64,000 bases of DNA from JBMNGH01 sp050949725. GTDB lineage: Bacteria > Bacillota > Thermosediminibacteria > Thermosediminibacterales > Tepidanaerobacteraceae. Below, one piece after another: positions 43,943 through 53,890 of this stretch (position 1 is its first letter; each line of letters opens with the position of its first letter). The stretch spans positions 62,001 through 126,000 of the forward strand of contig JBMNGH010000006.1 in assembly GCA_050949725.1 (NCBI GenBank). The letters run 5' to 3'. The notes under the pieces are model-generated. The model was not told the DNA's origin and ran no database searches. It saw nothing but the letters and a program-made list of their open reading frames with translations. Made by a program: the position numbers and the translations under genes.

Positions 43943-43947
43943 TTAAG

Positions 43948-43977
43948 ATTATAATCTCATTTAATCTATCTTGTCAA
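43948..43977 (-). promoter_or_regulatory. Sigma-A promoter of the serine T-box operon
   Basis: TTGACA (43972-43977) and TATAAT (43948-43953) with 18 bases between, placed just upstream of the T-box leader. Confidence 0.8.
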
Positions 43978-44014
43978 CCCTTAACATCTTGTTAAAAAAA
44001 AATTATAAATGACA

Positions 44015-44308
44015 TCATTCATCTTCTATCAGTTCAAATTCTCCTTCCGAAACAGCATCCCATGCTTCTTTAACCAATTCGAATTCTTCGTCATTCTCCA
44101 CTTCTGTCAGAACCTCTTCACCGTTATCATCTTCATCGATTCTAAAAATGTATGCGTTTTCCCCTTCTTCATCTAATGGATGCAAAATAGCATAGTCACT
44201 TTCTTCCACACTCACAACACCTAATACTTCAAATTCAGTTTCATCACCTTTTTCGTCGTAAAGGGTTATTACATCTAGTTCTTCCATATCCACGAGCTTC
44301 AACCCCAT
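44015..44308 (-). CDS. DUF1292 (YrzB-like) protein
   Basis: The 97-residue acidic protein has the DUF1292 pattern DVITLYDEKGDETEFEVLGV and DDNGEEVLTEVENDEEFELV. Its function is unknown, but DUF1292 genes follow alaS-ireB-ruvX in Firmicutes. ATG at 44308 is usable; a GTG at 44293 with GGGGTTGA upstream is an alternative. Confidence 0.85.
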   Translation of the reverse strand: MGLKLVDMEELDVITLYDEKGDETEFEVLGVVSVEESDYAILHPLDEEGENAYIFRIDEDDNGEEVLTEVENDEEFELVKEAWDAVSEGEFELIEDE

Positions 44309-44343
44309 TTCATCAAATTAATCATATTTTAAAAGAAATTTCT

Positions 44344-44766
44344 TTAAGTGTCAACACGAGATTTGTAATCGAGATAATTTTGCAAAATAATCACCGCCGC
44401 TAATTTGTCTACGACACCTTTTCTTTTTTTTCTGGAAAGATCAGCATCAATTAAAATTTTTTCAGCTGCAATCGTCGTCAACCGCTCATCCCAATATACA
44501 AATTCAACATCAGTTTGCAACCTTATTTTTTCAATAAAATTTTTTACAGATTGAACTTGGGGGCCTACAGTTCCATTCATATTTTTGGGAAGGCCTACGA
44601 CCACGCGTCTAACCTTATACTTTTCCAACATATTCAAAATTTTATCTATATCTTTTTTCATACCATTTCTGTTAATTATATCTACACCCTGAGCAGTAAT
44701 ACCAAGTTCATCGGAAATTGCCACCCCTATTCTCTTGTCACCTATATCCAAACCTAAAATACGCAT
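44344..44766 (-). CDS. ruvX: Putative pre-16S rRNA nuclease / Holliday junction resolvase-like
   Basis: The 140-residue YqgF protein starts MRILGLDIGDKRIGVAIS and keeps the RNase H-like aspartates, plus VVGLPKNMNG and WDERLTT. It matures 16S rRNA 5' ends in E. coli. The ATG has AGGGGC upstream. Standard neighbour of ireB and DUF1292. Confidence 0.95.
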   Translation of the reverse strand: MRILGLDIGDKRIGVAISDELGITAQGVDIINRNGMKKDIDKILNMLEKYKVRRVVVGLPKNMNGTVGPQVQSVKNFIEKIRLQTDVEFVYWDERLTTIAAEKILIDADLSRKKRKGVVDKLAAVIILQNYLDYKSRVDT

Positions 44767-44780
44767 TTTATATTGCCCCT

Positions 44781-45728
44781 TTATATTATTTTTATGCAGA
44801 ATTCAGGGCAGTATCCGGAACAATAACCACATAGTACACATTTTTTTAAATCAACCTGGGCTTTACCTCTATGCATGTGCAGTGCACCATATCTGCAATG
44901 CTGTACACATGTTCCGCATCCCTCACACCAGTCTTCAATTATCAGTCTTCTGTTTTCCCTTTCAAGCCTCTCGCACAAATGGGCTGGAACACTTTTTCCT
45001 TCGAAAATCATAACATTTGCAAGCACTTCATCCTGTGATTTCATCCCTACGGCGGTTGAATGAGTAAACTGAAATTTCTTGATATAATCAAAGGCCTCTT
45101 CTTTTATTTGTATCAGATTACCTCCACCTAAACATTTCATCACATATATACCTTTACCATTATTAAATGCTTTTTTTATTGCGTTCTCCATATCCTTAGT
45201 GTTTCCGCCTTTAATACCTATGCCCCTGACATTCAAAATTGGGTGAATCACATCGATCTCATGTATTTCTGCTAAGTGTTCAACTACCTCAACGGCATGT
45301 GTGGAAACCCCTACTGCCTTTATTAAGCCTTTGGATTTTGCATCTAAAAGAAATTCAAGAGCTTCACGATGGCCCTTTAATGTCCATCGTGATTCCTGCT
45401 CGTGAAGCATAAAGATATCTATCACATCTTTCCCTATTTCCCTTCTTGCTTTTTCCACGCTGACCTTCATACCCTCATAGGTATACGCATATGATTTAGA
45501 TGCTATTATTAGCTCTTTATTTGATCGTTTGACGGCTTCTCCTATGTAACGATAATTGTTATAGAATTCAGCAGTATCTAAGAAATTCACGCCTAAGTCC
45601 ATTGCGGTTACAATCACTTCAGAACCAATCTCAATTGGAAGATTTGATTGCAATTCGCTAATCGATAAGCTGCCAAAACAGAGACTAGACACTTTCAAAT
45701 CCGTATTCCCAAGTTTTTTATATTCCAT
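44781..45728 (-). CDS. Aldo/keto reductase with C-terminal 4Fe-4S domain
   Basis: The 315-residue protein has an AKR barrel (LDTAEFYNNYRYIGEAVK with catalytic D and Y, K in IIASKSY, H in FMLHEQ) and a C-terminal domain with two CxxCxxC-type clusters (CEGCGTCVQHC and CVLCGYCSGYC). Such proteins reduce carbonyls with NADPH or ferredoxin. It sits between ireB and ruvX; the link to translation genes is not known. Confidence 0.88.
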   Translation of the reverse strand: MEYKKLGNTDLKVSSLCFGSLSISELQSNLPIEIGSEVIVTAMDLGVNFLDTAEFYNNYRYIGEAVKRSNKELIIASKSYAYTYEGMKVSVEKARREIGKDVIDIFMLHEQESRWTLKGHREALEFLLDAKSKGLIKAVGVSTHAVEVVEHLAEIHEIDVIHPILNVRGIGIKGGNTKDMENAIKKAFNNGKGIYVMKCLGGGNLIQIKEEAFDYIKKFQFTHSTAVGMKSQDEVLANVMIFEGKSVPAHLCERLERENRRLIIEDWCEGCGTCVQHCRYGALHMHRGKAQVDLKKCVLCGYCSGYCPEFCIKII

Positions 45729-45767
45729 ATTTTAAACCACTCTTTTCCCGGCCGTTTATTAGTTCAT

Positions 45768-45812
45768 CAAATTAAACGGCATTCACTGTGACTTTATGTC
45801 AAGTGAATGCCG
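45768..45812 (-). terminator. Terminator after ireB
   Basis: CGGCATTCACT (45777-45787) pairs with AGTGAATGCCG (45802-45812), followed on the minus strand by a T-rich tail. It ends the alaS-ireB transcript and is 12 bases after the ireB stop. Confidence 0.75.
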
Positions 45813-45823
45813 CAACTTTAAAA

Positions 45824-46075
45824 TTATTTTATATAGTTTCGCAACAGTTCTTCAAGTAGTTCGTCACGTTCCATCTTTCTTATCAGGTTCCTTGCATTTT
45901 TATGACTTGTAATATAAGCGGGGTCGCCTGATAAAAGATAACCGACTATCTGGTTGATCGGATTATATCCCTTTTCCTCTAATGCTTTATAAACTTCTTG
46001 GAGTATCTTTCTAGTATCAGTTATTTTTTCTTTTTCTACTTTAAACCTCATGGTTTCCTGCATATTATCCCCCAT
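45824..46075 (-). CDS. ireB: IreB-family regulatory phosphoprotein
   Basis: The 83-residue protein shows the IreB features: MRFKVEKEKITDTRKILQEV, YNPINQIVGYLLSGDPAYIT and HKNARNLIRKMERDELLEEL. IreB is phosphorylated by the IreK/PrkC kinase in enterococci. It follows alaS and precedes an aldo/keto reductase. Confidence 0.95.
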   Translation of the reverse strand: MGDNMQETMRFKVEKEKITDTRKILQEVYKALEEKGYNPINQIVGYLLSGDPAYITSHKNARNLIRKMERDELLEELLRNYIK

Positions 46076-46192
46076 TACATCCCCTCCCGTTATGAGATAT
46101 ATATTCTATGCACATATCCAAAATCCTCTTTTATTGTAAAAAATATGAATTAACCCTTTCTTTCCTTGTTATTATTTGAAAACTTACTTTTT

Positions 46193-48836
46193 TTATTCTG
46201 TTTTGTTTAATATCGTTTGGACCTCCTTAAGGGCTTCATCTATTCTATCTGGATATTTTCCACCTGCCTGTGCAAAGTCTTTTCTTCCCCCACCGCTGCC
46301 TCCTGCAATTTGAGCAACCTGTCTTACTATTTTGCCTGCGTGAAAACCTTTTGATACCAGATCATCAGTCACTGCAGCTACAAAGTAAACCTTGTGTCCT
46401 GATATGCCTCCTAACACAATTATCCCTGATGCTAACTTTGCCTTTAGGGCATCACACAATTTTCTCAAGTCATCTATTTCCTTTATTTCTACCTTCGAAC
46501 TTATAAAATCTATCTTACTTGTGGTTGCCTTTTTCATAAAAATTTTTTCCACTTGCGTGTTTATCATTTGTTGTCTAAATGATTCTATTTCTCGTTCAGC
46601 TTCTTTACGATTGCGAAGGATTTCCTCAATTTTTTCTTTCAATTCGTTTGTCGAGACCTTTAAATATCTGCTATATTATTAATGTTTTCTAAAATTAAAG
46701 CAAAATAATTTAAAAGGTTTGTACCTGTTACTGCTTCAATCCTCCTCAAACCAGAACCTATACTCGATTCAGAAACTATCTTAAATAGACCTATTTCAGC
46801 AGTGTATTTGACATGGGTGCCTCCACACAATTCCTTGCTGTAATCGCCCATTGTAACCAATCTGACCTTTTGGCCGTACTTTTCCCCAAACAGGGCAACA
46901 GCACCTAACTCTTGCGCTTCATTTACGGTGGTTTCTAAGATTTTTACAGGTAAGTTTTTTAGTATAACTTCGTTTACTATATCTTCAACTTTTCTTATTT
47001 CTTGTGGTGTCATTGAAGCAAAATGTGAAAAGTCAAATCTTAACCTTTCTTGGTCAACGAGTGAACCAGCTTGATTGACATGTCCACCTAGCACGTCTTT
47101 AAGTGCTTTATGTAAAAGGTGTGTAGCACTGTGATTTCTTGAAATAGATTTTCTTCTTACACCATCTACTGCTGCAACCACATTGTCATTGATGTTTACA
47201 CACCCTTTAGATAAATTCCCTAAATGATATATTTTGCCATCCGGTGTTTTTAAGGTATTCTCGACTAAGAATTCAAAATTATCGCCTTTAATTACGCCTT
47301 TATCTCCTATTTGGCCACCTGCTTCTGCATAAAAAGGTGTTCTGTCAAGCACCAAAATCGTTTCATCTGAAGTATCATTGGCACTTGTCGTTTCGACTAT
47401 TTCCTCGTTTTGGATAATTTTTATGACACGGCTTTTGAAACGAGCTGATCATATCCTAAAAATTGTGTAGGCGGAACGTTTGATAGCAGCTCTGAAAGGA
47501 CATCGCTTTCAAAATTTGTCTTTCTCGCCGACTTAGCCTTTTCTCTTTGGTTTTTCATGAGTTTTTCGAAAACCTTTATATCCACCTCAAAACCTTTCTC
47601 TTCTGCAACATCCCGTGTCAAATCAAGTGGAAAACCATAGGTATCATATAACATAAAAGCCATTTCACCTGAAATTACTTTCTTTTGCTGGCCTTGTATT
47701 TTATCTATGCCTTCATAAAGCATCCTCAATCCTTCAGATAAGGTTGCGTGGAATCTCTCCTCTTCAAGTCTTATCATTTTTTGTATGTATTCCATATTAT
47801 TTTGAAGTTCCGGATAGGCATCTTTCATCAAAGACACAATAACAGGCACTGTTTTGTACAAGAACGGTTCGTTTATTCCCAATTCTTTGCAATATCTGAC
47901 TGCCCTTCTCAAAATTCTTCTCAAAACATAATTTCTTCCCTCATTGCCGGGAATTACACCATCGGATATCAAAAAAGTAAATGCTCGCGAGTGATCTGCA
48001 ATAACCCTGAACGGAAACCCTCTGTTATCACCATAGTACTTTTTACCAGTTCTATTCTCCACGAATGCTATTATCGGTCTCAATAAATCGGTATCATAAT
48101 TGCTGTAGACATTTTGCATAACTGTTGCCATTCGTTCTAATCCCATTCCTGTATCAATACTCGGGTTAGGAAGGGGTCTTAATACACCATTGTCATCCTT
48201 GTTATACTGCATAAAAACAAGATTCCACAACTCTCTCCATCGATCGCAATCACATTCGCCTATTTTGCATTTACTTCTATTGCAGCTGTATTCCTCTCCT
48301 CTGTCAATATATATTTCACTACATGGCCCACAAGGTCCTGTATCACCCATGCTCCAAAAATTGTCTTTTTCACCTAACCGCACAATTCTATCTTGGGGGA
48401 TTTTGGCAACTTGAATCCACAAATTATAAGCTTCATCGTCTTCTTTATAAACACTAACCCAAAGTCGTTCCTTGGGCAGCTCCATAACTTCAGTAAGAAA
48501 CTCCCACGCATATTCAATAGCCTTTTCTTTAAAATAATCCCCAAAAGAAAAATTACCTAACATCTCAAAGAAGGTATGATGCCTTGCGGTTCTGCCTACA
48601 CTTTCAAGGTCGTTATGTTTACCACCGGCTCGTACACATTTTTGGGAAGATGTTGCCCTTTTAAAAGGAAGGGTCTTCTTCCCTATGAAGACCTGTTTGA
48701 ACTGATTCATACCTGCATTTGTAAAAAGGAGTGTAGGATCATCGTGTGGAACGAGAGAGGAGCTGGAAACCCTCGTATGTTCATTTTTGATAAAATAATC
48801 AAGAAACCTTTCTCTTATCTCATTACTTGTCATCAT
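46193..48836 (-). pseudogene. alaS: Alanyl-tRNA synthetase, two frameshifts as read
   Basis: The gene is complete in three pieces: 48836-47421 (class II catalytic core, TSNEIRERFLDYF, and the motif GGAGNHNDL-like RAGGKHNDLESVG), 47355-46660 (editing domain with NHSATHLLH and CGGTHV, starting VLDRTPFYAEAGGQ) and 46642-46193 (C-Ala/DHHA1, GGSGGGRKDFAQAGG). The first shift is near 47424 and the second near 46658 (an ATATTT where four T would restore the frame). Adding two bases gives 882 codons, the full size. AlaS is essential, so sequence errors are more probable than true disruption. ATG 48834-48836 has GGAGGT upstream. Confidence 0.9.
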
Positions 48837-48859
48837 TTTGAAAACCTCCATAAGAAGCT

Positions 48860-49297
48860 TCAACAGCTTATGTTTTCATGTTGAAGTATACCTACTATAC
48901 TCGATACATATCTATTGCTATTTTCAGCCTTTTTATTTATAATCCATACAAACCCAAAGCCAATTGCCATTGTAAATATGCCAACTGTCAACGCAAAAAT
49001 TTCGTGTAAGCCAATATCAAATATCATTGCAAGTTTAAACCCAATGAATATTCCTAAAAGTAATGTAATAAGCGGTATTGCATATGCTATAAAAGTTGCC
49101 GATAAAAAGGCTGAATTTGCCAATTCGATTTCTACTACCTCACCAGCTTTTGCTTTTAGAGGATTTTTAGCCCAAACATAAATACGTTTGCCGGAGCTGA
49201 CAGAACATCCTCGACAATGGTTACATGCAGTAGTTCTCATTATAGAAACCTTCGCATTATTACCTTTGTTTGAAACAACAACAGCTTTTTCGCGCAT
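48860..49297 (-). CDS. RseC/SoxR-reducing-system-like membrane protein
   Basis: The 145-residue protein starts with a cysteine cluster (TTACNHCRGCSVSSG) followed by two membrane helices (about 70-90 and 95-118), as in RseC/RsxC-type proteins that modulate redox sensors. ATG 49295-49297 with GGGAG is preferred to an earlier in-frame ATG. It is near alaS but may be separate. Confidence 0.78.
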   Translation of the reverse strand: MREKAVVVSNKGNNAKVSIMRTTACNHCRGCSVSSGKRIYVWAKNPLKAKAGEVVEIELANSAFLSATFIAYAIPLITLLLGIFIGFKLAMIFDIGLHEIFALTVGIFTMAIGFGFVWIINKKAENSNRYVSSIVGILQHENISC

Positions 49298-49403
49298 ATT
49301 ACACACTCCCATTTCATCTACCCAATGAAATAATTTAAATAGTTGTATATAAAAAATTTTCGTTCTCATTTTTAAAAAATTATATATTTTATGTGTGTAA
49401 TAG

Positions 49404-50165
49404 TCAAATATTCAAGATGTCTTTAATTACTTCAGAAGAGATTATAAGACCCATTGCAGAAGGAACGAAAGAAATACTACCGACCGGTCTTTTTTTTCTT
49501 TCAGTTGGTTTATCAAATTCCAAATTGGTAATGATAGCTCTTCTTGGCTTACAACATTCTTCTTCACGACTTTGATTAAAGGGTTGTTCAGTTGAAAATA
49601 CAACCTTAACACCATGATATATGCCTTCTTTTCGCAACTTTTTGCGAACTATTTTAGCAAGAGGACAAACCTTTGTATTTGAAATATCCGAAACTTGTAA
49701 GAGAATTGGGTTTATTTTATTACCTGCACCCATAGCTGATATGATTGGAATATTCAGTTTTTTGCATCTTACTATTAAATCAATTTTGGGCTTTATGGCA
49801 TCAATCGCATCTACGATATAATCAAAATTTCCTGTCAAGATTTCAGAATATGTTTCTTCAGAGTAATACTTGTGAAGACTCTCCACACTTGCCTTTGGAT
49901 TTATATCAAGGACCCTGTCCTTCATCACATATACTTTGGGAAGACCAATTGTAGACTGGAGGGCGTGAATTTGACGATTAATGTTTGTGACATTTATCAA
50001 GTCTTTATCGACTAATACAAGATTTCCAACACCAGAACGGGCTAAAGCTTCGACGACAAAAGAACCGACGCCACCGATTCCAATTACTCCAACTCTGGCT
50101 TTATTTAGTTTTGTAATCGCTTCAGTGCCCAGTAAGAGCTCTGTCCTTTGAAACCTTTGAGGCAC
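49404..50165 (-). CDS. tcdA: tRNA threonylcarbamoyladenosine dehydratase
   Basis: The 253-residue E1-like protein has the ATP-binding GIGGVGSFVVEALARSG, the RQIHAL/TNINR stretch, and cysteines CPLAK and CCKPRR. TcdA cyclises t6A37 in tRNA to ct6A using ATP. GTG 50163-50165, after GGGGTGA, gives the family start PQRFQRTELLLG. The order aspS-6S RNA-tcdA matches Bacillus (yrvM). Confidence 0.9.
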   Translation of the reverse strand: MPQRFQRTELLLGTEAITKLNKARVGVIGIGGVGSFVVEALARSGVGNLVLVDKDLINVTNINRQIHALQSTIGLPKVYVMKDRVLDINPKASVESLHKYYSEETYSEILTGNFDYIVDAIDAIKPKIDLIVRCKKLNIPIISAMGAGNKINPILLQVSDISNTKVCPLAKIVRKKLRKEGIYHGVKVVFSTEQPFNQSREEECCKPRRAIITNLEFDKPTERKKRPVGSISFVPSAMGLIISSEVIKDILNI

Positions 50166-50179
50166 GGTTTTCACCCCAA

Positions 50180-50379
50180 AAAAAATTACCCCACCATGCC
50201 GTGCTACTGGCAGTAAATAGAGACCCGGCTCTACCCAAGTGGGTGTCCTCCTAAATGCTTTATATTTCCCTTCTCAAGGGCTTATATGCTACATTTAGAG
50301 CCCGGACTCCCTATGTCAATGTGTTGGCTCTTTACTTTGCCAGTTTACACGCACACAGTAGGGAAATAGATTAAAAACC
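50180..50379 (-). ncRNA. ssrS: 6S RNA
   Basis: The element lies between aspS and tcdA, the place of 6S-1 (bsrA) in Bacillus. The ends pair (CCCTACTGTGTGCGTG near the 5' end and GCACGGCATGGTGGGG near the 3' end), inner arms AACTGGCA and TGCCAGT pair, and the large middle is a mostly open loop, as expected for a mimic of an open promoter that binds sigma-A RNA polymerase. A T run at the 3' end terminates. The size is about 200 nt. Confidence 0.88.
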
Positions 50380-50386
50380 TGTTATT

Positions 50387-50415
50387 ATAATACCATAAAA
50401 ATAGCATTTTATCAA
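50387..50415 (-). promoter_or_regulatory. Sigma-A promoter of 6S RNA
   Basis: TTGATA (50410-50415) and TATTAT (50387-50392) are 17 bases apart. A TATAAT three bases downstream gives an alternative -10. Either fits a start near 50378-50380. Confidence 0.7.
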
Positions 50416-50513
50416 GGTTTTGAATCATTTGATGTAATAAATCATTTGATATCGATTATTTATTTCATCCCAAGAAACGGCCAAAATCGAGGCTTTGAAG
50501 GCAATCGATGATG

Positions 50514-50545
50514 ATAAAACAGATAATATTGGAATATATTATCTG
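50514..50545 (-). terminator. Terminator after aspS
   Basis: CAGATAATAT (50520-50529) pairs with ATATTATCTG (50536-50545), then TTTT on the minus strand. It ends the hisS-aspS transcript. Confidence 0.8.
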
Positions 50546-50548
50546 TTT

Positions 50549-52318
50549 TTAAATCTTTACTTCAATCCTGAGATCTCTCAATTGTTTTTTATCTACTTGT
50601 GCCGGTGCATCAGTCATTAAGCATGATGCATTTTGTGTTTTGGGAAAGGCTATACAATCTCTTATGCTTTCAAGATTGAGCAATAGCATAGTCATTCTAT
50701 CAAGGCCATAGGCAATTCCTCCATGAGGAGGTGTTCCATACTCAAGTGCCTTCAGTAAAAATCCAAAGTTGTCCCTTGCTCTTTCCTCAGAAAAACCTAG
50801 TACTCTTAACATCTTTTTTTGCATTTCAGCATCATGTATTCTTATGCTCCCGCCACCAAGTTCCGTTCCGTTTAAAATGATATCGTAGGCTTTAGATCTC
50901 ACCTTTGATGGATCGCTTTCTAAAAACTCAATATCTTCATCCATAGGCGAAGTAAATGGGTGATGCATGGCTACGTAGCGTTGTTCTTCTTCACTGTAAT
51001 CAAATAGTGGAAACTCAGTTACCCAAACGAAACTCAGGGAATTTCGATCTATGAGATTAAGTAATTCACCAAGGTAAAGCCTTATCTGACCAAGGCAAGA
51101 TAACACCACTTCTGAGCTGTTATCGGCAATGAAAACCATCAAATCACCGTTCTCAGCCCCCATTTTTTTCAGCACCATTTTCATAATCTCATCAGTAAAA
51201 AATTTTGTTATGGGTGATTTTAGTTCCCCATCTGATAAACTGATCCAGGCCAACCCTTTGGCCCCGTTTTCTTTGGACTTCTCTACAAGGTCATCGATCT
51301 GTCTCCTGCTAAAAATCTGACCTCCGTTTTTTATATTGAGTCCTCTGACTGAGCCACCATTTTTTATCGCTTGTGTGAATACCCTAAAATTGCTTTGTTT
51401 CACAATTTCTGTCACATCTATTATCTCAAGGCCAAATCTGGTATCCGGTTTATCGGTCCCGTACGTTTCTAAAGCCTCTTTATAAGTCAACTTTGGAAAT
51501 GGAATTTGAACTTTTTTATCCGTAGTTTTTTCTACAACATATTTTAATAGCTTTTCATTAAGAGCAATAATATCCGAAATATCTACAAAAGACATTTCCA
51601 TATCCAACTGTGTAAACTCAGGCTGCCTGTCAGCCCTTAAATCTTCATCACGGAAACAACGTGCAATCTGGTAATAGCGTTCTAGCCCGGAAACCATCAA
51701 AAGCTGTTTAAACAGTTGTGGCGACTGGGGCAGGGCATAAAATTCCCCTGGATTAACCCTGCTTGGGACTAGGTAATCCCTTGCGCCTTCAGGAGTACTT
51801 CTCGTCAACATAGGTGTTTCCACTTCTATAAATCCATTTTCATGCAACAAATCCCTAATTGCTTTATTGATATTATTTCTAAATACTAAATTTTTCAACA
51901 TGCTCTGCCTTCTTAAATCGAGGTATCTGTATCTTAGCCTGACGCTTTCGTCCACTTTTACATCATCTTCTATTGGAAATGGCGGTGTATTAGCTCTACT
52001 GAGGATTTGTAGTTCACTGCATATAACTTCAATATAACCGGTGCTTACTTTTGGGTTTATGTTTTCTTCAGGTCGTATTGAGACTTTTCCTCTTACGGCA
52101 ATCACGTATTCGCTTCTTAACTGTTCGGCTTTTTTGAAAGCACTTTCGTATTTTTGGTCAAACACGAGTTGTACAACACCGGATCTGTCTCTTAAATCGA
52201 TAAAAATTAGTCCACCTAAATCACGTCGTGTTTGGACCCAACCTGCTAAAGCAACTTCCATTCCCGCGTCGCTTTCTCTTAAAGTTCCACAACAGTTTGT
52301 TCGCTTTATATTTTTCAT
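50549..52318 (-). CDS. aspS: Aspartyl-tRNA synthetase
   Basis: The 589-residue class IIb enzyme has an OB anticodon-binding domain at the N-terminus, motif 2 around RCFRDEDLRADRQPEF, a GAD insertion and motif 3 GIAYGLDRMTM. The overlap ATGA with hisS implies coupling. There is no obvious asnS, so whether it charges tRNA-Asn too (non-discriminating) cannot be told. Confidence 0.97.
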   Translation of the reverse strand: MKNIKRTNCCGTLRESDAGMEVALAGWVQTRRDLGGLIFIDLRDRSGVVQLVFDQKYESAFKKAEQLRSEYVIAVRGKVSIRPEENINPKVSTGYIEVICSELQILSRANTPPFPIEDDVKVDESVRLRYRYLDLRRQSMLKNLVFRNNINKAIRDLLHENGFIEVETPMLTRSTPEGARDYLVPSRVNPGEFYALPQSPQLFKQLLMVSGLERYYQIARCFRDEDLRADRQPEFTQLDMEMSFVDISDIIALNEKLLKYVVEKTTDKKVQIPFPKLTYKEALETYGTDKPDTRFGLEIIDVTEIVKQSNFRVFTQAIKNGGSVRGLNIKNGGQIFSRRQIDDLVEKSKENGAKGLAWISLSDGELKSPITKFFTDEIMKMVLKKMGAENGDLMVFIADNSSEVVLSCLGQIRLYLGELLNLIDRNSLSFVWVTEFPLFDYSEEEQRYVAMHHPFTSPMDEDIEFLESDPSKVRSKAYDIILNGTELGGGSIRIHDAEMQKKMLRVLGFSEERARDNFGFLLKALEYGTPPHGGIAYGLDRMTMLLLNLESIRDCIAFPKTQNASCLMTDAPAQVDKKQLRDLRIEVKI

Positions 52319-53592
52319 AGAGAAAACCCTTCCTTCAAGTGATTTGACAAGTAATCATAAATGGATTCAAAGCTAATGCTTTCCTGACTACCTTTAGATA
52401 AATCTTTAATTGTAAAAAACCTAGATTCGACTTCTTCAGCGCCTATCAGCACTGCATATTTTGCAGAAAGCTTGTCAGCACATTTCATCTGAGCCCTCAA
52501 GCTCCTATCAAGATAATCAATTTCAGCTGATATGCCTTTTTCCCTTAATTCATATAAAAGTTTAGTCCCCACTTGTTCATATTCTTTATCAAGTAAGACT
52601 ACAAAAACATCGATATTTTGATCTTGGATTTTTAAAAGACTTTTGTTTTCCAAAACATTTATAAGCCTTTCAACACCCATCCCGAAGCCCACGGCCGGTG
52701 TTTCAGGTCCCCCACATTCTTTTACTAAATTATCATACCTTCCTCCTCCACATATCGCACTTTGTGCGCCCAATTCTGTTGAGACGATTTCAAAAACCGT
52801 CTTAGTATAATAATCCAGTCCTCTGACAAGCCTCGAATCAACAATATAATTTACACCAATTGTGGTCAAGGTGTTTTCAACTTTATTGAAGTGAACCTTA
52901 CATTCATCACAAAGGTAATCAAGAACTATTGGGGTATCGTTTATTATTTGTTGGCATCTCTCGTTTTTACAGTCAAAAACCCTTAGTGGATTACGTTCCA
53001 GCCTTGAACAACATGTCTCACAAAACATTTCCTTTTTTTGTGTTAGAAATGCCTTTAGAGCCTGCTTGTAATTATTTCTACATCTTTCACAGCCAATTGA
53101 ATTAATATGAAGGTCTATATCATCTAACCCCAATTCCTTAAAAAACATCATTGCCAGCAACATGACCTCAGCATCGATCCTTGGGTTTTGAGAACCGAAA
53201 GATTCTATTCCAAACTGATGAAACTGCCGCAGCCTTCCTGCCTGAGGTCTTTCATATCTAAATCCAGGTATAATGTAATATAATTTCATTGGTAAAGGTA
53301 AGCTGTACATTTTATGTTCAATATATGCCCTGGCAACTGGTGCTGTTCCTTCCGGTTTCAAGGTTATACTTCGATTGGACTTGTCCAAAAAAGTGTACAT
53401 CTCTTTTTCAACGATATCCGTTGTTTCACCTATTCCTCTTTGAAAAAGTTCGGTATGCTCGAAAACAGGTGTCCTTATTTCTTTATAGTTAAACCTTCGA
53501 CAAATGTCTCTAAATTTACTTTCTAAGTAAACCCAATTATTGGCTTCATCTGGCAAAATATCTCTAGTCCCTCTCGGCGCCTGTGTCAGCAT
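52315..53592 (-). CDS. hisS: Histidyl-tRNA synthetase
   Basis: The 425-residue class II enzyme has motif 2 (FRYERPQAGRLRQFHQ), the histidine motif LVRGLDYYT, and a C-terminal anticodon-binding domain from about residue 325. The ATG start has GGAGGAT upstream, and the gene is first under a T-box leader. Confidence 0.97.
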   Translation of the reverse strand: MLTQAPRGTRDILPDEANNWVYLESKFRDICRRFNYKEIRTPVFEHTELFQRGIGETTDIVEKEMYTFLDKSNRSITLKPEGTAPVARAYIEHKMYSLPLPMKLYYIIPGFRYERPQAGRLRQFHQFGIESFGSQNPRIDAEVMLLAMMFFKELGLDDIDLHINSIGCERCRNNYKQALKAFLTQKKEMFCETCCSRLERNPLRVFDCKNERCQQIINDTPIVLDYLCDECKVHFNKVENTLTTIGVNYIVDSRLVRGLDYYTKTVFEIVSTELGAQSAICGGGRYDNLVKECGGPETPAVGFGMGVERLINVLENKSLLKIQDQNIDVFVVLLDKEYEQVGTKLLYELREKGISAEIDYLDRSLRAQMKCADKLSAKYAVLIGAEEVESRFFTIKDLSKGSQESISFESIYDYLSNHLKEGFSL

Positions 53593-53619
53593 TCGGTATC
53601 CATCCTCCTTTTTTTAATG

Positions 53620-53856
53620 TAAAAAATCCCGTCACTGATAATAATATCAGGGACGGGGACATTTCCCGCGGTGCCACCCTGTTTGGACATATAACCCACT
53701 TAATATCTTTAACGGGTAAACCGGAAATCCCTAATATCTTTCAGGATTTCAGCTCCAGGATGTTGTTCAGTCATCAATTACTCCAAAGACACTTCCAGTC
53801 AAAGGTGTCTATTCCCTGTTGGGTTACTGATGCTTACTGCCCTTTCTTCGCTTTGA
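53620..53856 (-). promoter_or_regulatory. T-box leader of hisS-aspS
   Basis: AGGGTGGCACCGCGGGAAA (about 53662-53680) is the T-box core, a terminator GTCCCTGATATTATTATCAG with T tail lies at 53621-53658, and Stem I elements precede it. The candidate specifiers are GAT or GAC (53770-53775), both aspartate; no CAC stands in the expected place. Uncharged tRNA binding should allow read-through. Confidence 0.85.
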
Positions 53857-53861
53857 TGATA

Positions 53862-53890
53862 ATTATAAATAATTTTGCTATAAGTGTCAA
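53862..53890 (-). promoter_or_regulatory. Sigma-A promoter of the hisS-aspS T-box
   Basis: TTGACA (53885-53890) and TATAAT (53862-53867), separated by 17 bases, upstream of the T-box. Confidence 0.85.
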
